This document shows positions 61,715 to 64,000 of a stretch of DNA of 64,000 nt, in pieces (position 1 is the stretch's first letter; each line of letters starts with the position of its first letter). Origin of the DNA: Nevskiales bacterium (GTDB lineage Bacteria; Pseudomonadota; Gammaproteobacteria; Nevskiales; Nevskiaceae); NCBI GenBank assembly GCA_028698335.1, contig JAQVDP010000007.1:1-64000 (forward strand), written 5' to 3'. The notes below the pieces were generated by a model. That model worked only from the letters and a program-made list of their open reading frames with translations, was not told the origin of the DNA and searched no databases. Made by a program: the position numbers and the translations under genes.

Positions 61715-62368
61715 ATGCAGAACTCCCCTCCCAAGACCAAGGTCGGCCATCGTTTCCGCGGCTTTCTGCCGGTGGTCGTGGACGTCGAAACCGGCGGTTT
61801 CAATGCCCAGACCGACGCGCTGCTGGAAATCGCCGCGGTCATTCTGGGGATCGACGAGGACGGCCGACTGCACCGCCGCGAGACCGTATTCGCGCACGTC
61901 GAGCCTTTCGCCGGCGCGAACATCGAGAAAGCGGCACTCGAGGTCAACGGCATCCGCGTCGACAATCCGCTGCGTCTGGCGCTGCCCGAGCGCGAAGCCC
62001 TCGACCACGTGTTCCGGCCGATCCGCAAGGCCGTCTCCGAAAACGGCTGCAGCCGCGCGATCCTGGTCGGCCACAACGCGCATTTCGATCTGTCCTTCGT
62101 CAACGCCGCGGTCGCCCGCAACAGTTACAAGCGCTGCCCGTTCCACCCGTTCAGCGTGTTCGACACGGCCACCCTCGCCGGCGCGGCGCTGGGGCAGACG
62201 GTGCTGGCCCGGGCGCTGCAGGCCGCCAAGCTGGGCTACGACGCCGAGGCGGCCCATTCGGCGATCTACGACGCCGAGATGACCGCCGATCTGTACTGCC
62301 TGCTGATCAATCGCATCCAGCCGGTGTTCGAGGAATTCCGGGCCGCCGGCGAAGCCGGTTCCGACTGA
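61715..62368 (+). CDS. rnt: RNase T-like DEDDh 3'-5' exonuclease
   Basis: 217 residues with all DEDDh motifs: VVVDVETGGFNAQTDALLE (Exo I), LVGHNAHFDLSFVNAAV (Exo II) and HSAIYDAEMTADLY (Exo III with His and Asp). Length and the VFAHVEPFAGANIEKAALE region match RNase T, which trims tRNA 3' ends and stable RNAs. It follows argG divergently. The next gene starts 7 bases later. Confidence 0.95.
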   Translation: MQNSPPKTKVGHRFRGFLPVVVDVETGGFNAQTDALLEIAAVILGIDEDGRLHRRETVFAHVEPFAGANIEKAALEVNGIRVDNPLRLALPEREALDHVFRPIRKAVSENGCSRAILVGHNAHFDLSFVNAAVARNSYKRCPFHPFSVFDTATLAGAALGQTVLARALQAAKLGYDAEAAHSAIYDAEMTADLYCLLINRIQPVFEEFRAAGEAGSD

Positions 62369-62375
62369 CCCCGCG

Positions 62376-63521
62376 ATGCGCCGACTTCTGAGACTCATTC
62401 TGGTGATCGGCGTCATCATTGCCGCCACCGCCGGGGGGCTGAAGCTGCGATATGGCGGCGGCGGCGCATTCCCCCAGCGCGAGACCGGCGCCCCGCTGCA
62501 GGACGCCTCGGCCCTGCAGCGGGTGGCGGACCTGCCGACGCCGCCGGGCAACATCGCCGTGTCGCCTGCCGGGCGGATCTTCATCACGCTGCACCCCGAG
62601 GCCCGCCCAGACTGGAAGGTCGTCGAACTGGTCAAGGGCGCGATGCGGCCCTGGCCTTCCGCCGCCTTCCAGACCGGACTCGGGGAACCCCGAGCGTTCC
62701 GGGACGTCCTGTCGCTGCGCATCGACCGCCAGAACCGGCTGTGGACCCTCGATACCGGCGTCCATGGCCTGCATCAGCCGCGCCTGCTGGCCTTCGACCT
62801 GGACAGCGGCAAGGTCGTGCACGAATTCGCATTCCCGCGCAGCGTCGCCGGCCTCGGCTCCCATCTCAACGATTTCCAGGTGTCGCCGGACGGCAACTGG
62901 ATCTACATCGCCGATGCGAGCTTCTTCGGCAAGAATCCGGGACTGGTCGTCTACGACGTCGGGGGTCGACGCGCCTGGCGCGCGCTGGAAGGCGATGCGT
63001 CGGTCGAACCCGACTACTTCATTCCCGAGGTCGCGGGGCGGCGCATGGAACTGTTCGGCCTGATCGCGATCCGTCCCGGCGTCGATTCGATCGCACTGGA
63101 CCGGCGCGGCGACTGGCTGTACTTCGCCCCGGTCACCGACGTCAACCTCCACCGCATCCCGAGCGCGCGCCTGCGCGATCCCGCCCTGACCCCCGCCCAG
63201 CGGGCCGCATCCGTCGAGATCTACGCGCCGAAAACCATGTCGGACGGTCTGAGCATCGACGACGCGGACACCATCTACATCTCCGATCCGGAGCACTCCG
63301 CGATCGTCGAGCTGCGCGCCGACGGCTCGCTGCAGACCCTGGTCCGCGCACCGCAACTGCGCTGGCCGGACGGCTTCAGCTTCGGCCCTGACGGCTGGTT
63401 GTACGTGACCTGCTCGAGCCTGCAAAACGTCCTCGGACGGCCACCCTCGTCAATCGCCGAGCACGCCCCCTACCAGGTGTTCCGCATCCGCCCCGGGGGC
63501 TCCGCCGCACCAGGCCACTGA
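62376..63521 (+). CDS. Major-royal-jelly/yellow-family beta-propeller protein
   Basis: 381 residues with an N-terminal signal or anchor (LILVIGVIIAATAGGLKL). The yellow/MRJP propeller pattern follows: IDRQNRLWTLDTGVHG, LHQPRLLAFDLDSGKVVHEF, LNDFQVSPDGNWIYIAD, GVDSIALDRRGDWLYFAPVT and MSDGLSIDDADTIYISDPEH. The family is best known from insects but also occurs in bacteria, where its role is unknown. Lactonase-like ligands are possible. It is probably periplasmic. Confidence 0.85.
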   Translation: MRRLLRLILVIGVIIAATAGGLKLRYGGGGAFPQRETGAPLQDASALQRVADLPTPPGNIAVSPAGRIFITLHPEARPDWKVVELVKGAMRPWPSAAFQTGLGEPRAFRDVLSLRIDRQNRLWTLDTGVHGLHQPRLLAFDLDSGKVVHEFAFPRSVAGLGSHLNDFQVSPDGNWIYIADASFFGKNPGLVVYDVGGRRAWRALEGDASVEPDYFIPEVAGRRMELFGLIAIRPGVDSIALDRRGDWLYFAPVTDVNLHRIPSARLRDPALTPAQRAASVEIYAPKTMSDGLSIDDADTIYISDPEHSAIVELRADGSLQTLVRAPQLRWPDGFSFGPDGWLYVTCSSLQNVLGRPPSSIAEHAPYQVFRIRPGGSAAPGH

Positions 63522-63617
63522 CCCGCAGCAGCACCGTCTTCACGGGGCCACCCCCGCAGCGGCGTTCAGCGTCCGCTCATTTCGATTCGGCATCTTGTTG
63601 CCGGGACACTCCACTAA

Positions 63618-64000
63618 ATGCCTCTGATTCCGATGCCGCCAACCCTGCATCGCTCGCTCATCCTTGCCTGTGCGGCCATGGCCTGGCTGCCGATGGCCGC
63701 GTCCGCCTTCGGCCTGCAGGACGTCGCCAAGCAGGCCCAGGCCCTGGCCGCCGAAGCCTACGAGCCGCCCGACAAGCTTCCCGCGGCACTGGACAGGGAT
63801 CACCTGAGCTACGACCAGTACCGGGACATCCGCTTCCGGCCGGATCATGCCCTGTGGCATGGCACGCGCCTGCCCTTCGAGGTGCAGTTTTTCCACCGCG
63901 GGCTGTACTTTGACCGGCCGATCCGCATCCATGTCGTGACCGCCGACGGCGTGCGCCCGCTGCGCTTCGACGCCGACGACTTCGACTACGGCAAGAACCA
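63618..64000 (+). CDS. Periplasmic glucan biosynthesis protein (OpgG/OpgD family), N-terminal part
   Basis: The gene runs off the right edge, with 127 residues visible. A Sec signal (LHRSLILACAAMAWLPMAASA) precedes the family start FGLQDVAKQAQALAAEAYEP, then YDQYRDIRFRPDHALWHG and FEVQFFHRGLYFDRPI, typical of OpgG/OpgD (MdoG). These periplasmic proteins modify the backbone of osmoregulated glucans. OpgG and OpgD cannot be told apart from this part. The ATG at 63618 is chosen, with 63633 possible. Confidence 0.88.
   Translation, partial: MPLIPMPPTLHRSLILACAAMAWLPMAASAFGLQDVAKQAQALAAEAYEPPDKLPAALDRDHLSYDQYRDIRFRPDHALWHGTRLPFEVQFFHRGLYFDRPIRIHVVTADGVRPLRFDADDFDYGKN

Overview
The window is chromosomal DNA of a GC-rich gammaproteobacterium. 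The evidence is a complete division and cell-wall (dcw) cluster in gammaproteobacterial order, a zapD-yacG-coaE-pilD-pilC-pilB group, an lptE-leuS pair, a kdsD-kdsC-lptC-lptA-lptB operon, and ibaG-murA-hisG-hisD. A high-potential iron-sulfur protein and an opgG-type glucan gene fit the Chromatiales/Ectothiorhodospiraceae-Xanthomonadales side of the class. The sequence alone does not fix a genus.

Layout. 1-1.0 kb: the end of an IS256-family element inserted into an IS110-family transposase, next to tRNA-Ser(CGA). 1.2-8.3 kb: mltF, a 2Fe-2S ferredoxin, a DUF481 outer-membrane protein, a glcF-like iron-sulfur protein, lptE and leuS. 8.4-16.5 kb: a type IV pilus locus, made of pilA behind a sigma-54 promoter, an alkaline-phosphatase/sulfatase-superfamily membrane enzyme, an O-antigen-ligase-like protein, then pilB, pilC and pilD. 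16.5-24.6 kb: coaE, zapD, yacG, a MutT/ThiE-like fusion, argJ, secA, an M23 peptidase and dciA. 24.7-43.7 kb (minus strand): lpxC, ftsZ, ftsA, ftsQ, ddlB, murB, murC, murG, ftsW, murD, mraY, murF, murE, ftsI, ftsL, rsmH, mraZ, with an MraZ operator and a promoter upstream. 44.0-44.4 kb: RNase P RNA. 44.5-53.3 kb: an SRPBCC protein, a BtuF-like protein, hisD, short-form hisG, an NYN-LOTUS protein, murA, ibaG, a two-gene ABC-2 transporter and a photolyase. 53.3-57.7 kb: yrbG, kdsD, kdsC, lptC, lptA, lptB. 57.8-64 kb: an epoxide-hydrolase-like enzyme, mscS, a HiPIP, argG, an RNase T-like exonuclease, a yellow/royal-jelly-like protein and the start of opgG/opgD.

How it works together: most of the window builds the envelope. 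The dcw cluster makes peptidoglycan precursors and the divisome. ZapD, LpxC, KdsC/KdsD, LptABCE, SecA, MltF and OpgG add division, LPS, secretion, wall-turnover and periplasmic-glucan functions. Nearly every dcw junction is a 1-4 base stop/start overlap, so translation of the cluster is probably coupled.

The most unusual signal is a set of three gene-end fragments duplicated beside their own gene: the leuS 3' end at the lptE start, the ddlB 5' end at the murB stop, and the hydrolase 3' end beside lptB. In the coding blocks of the leuS and ddlB pairs every difference is synonymous. These two relics also still lie in short open frames that overlap the next gene's start codon. They look like scars of gene replacement, or of a small palindromic element acting at gene ends. 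The pilA-linked enzyme pair, lower in GC than its surroundings, is the best candidate for an undescribed pilin-modification system.
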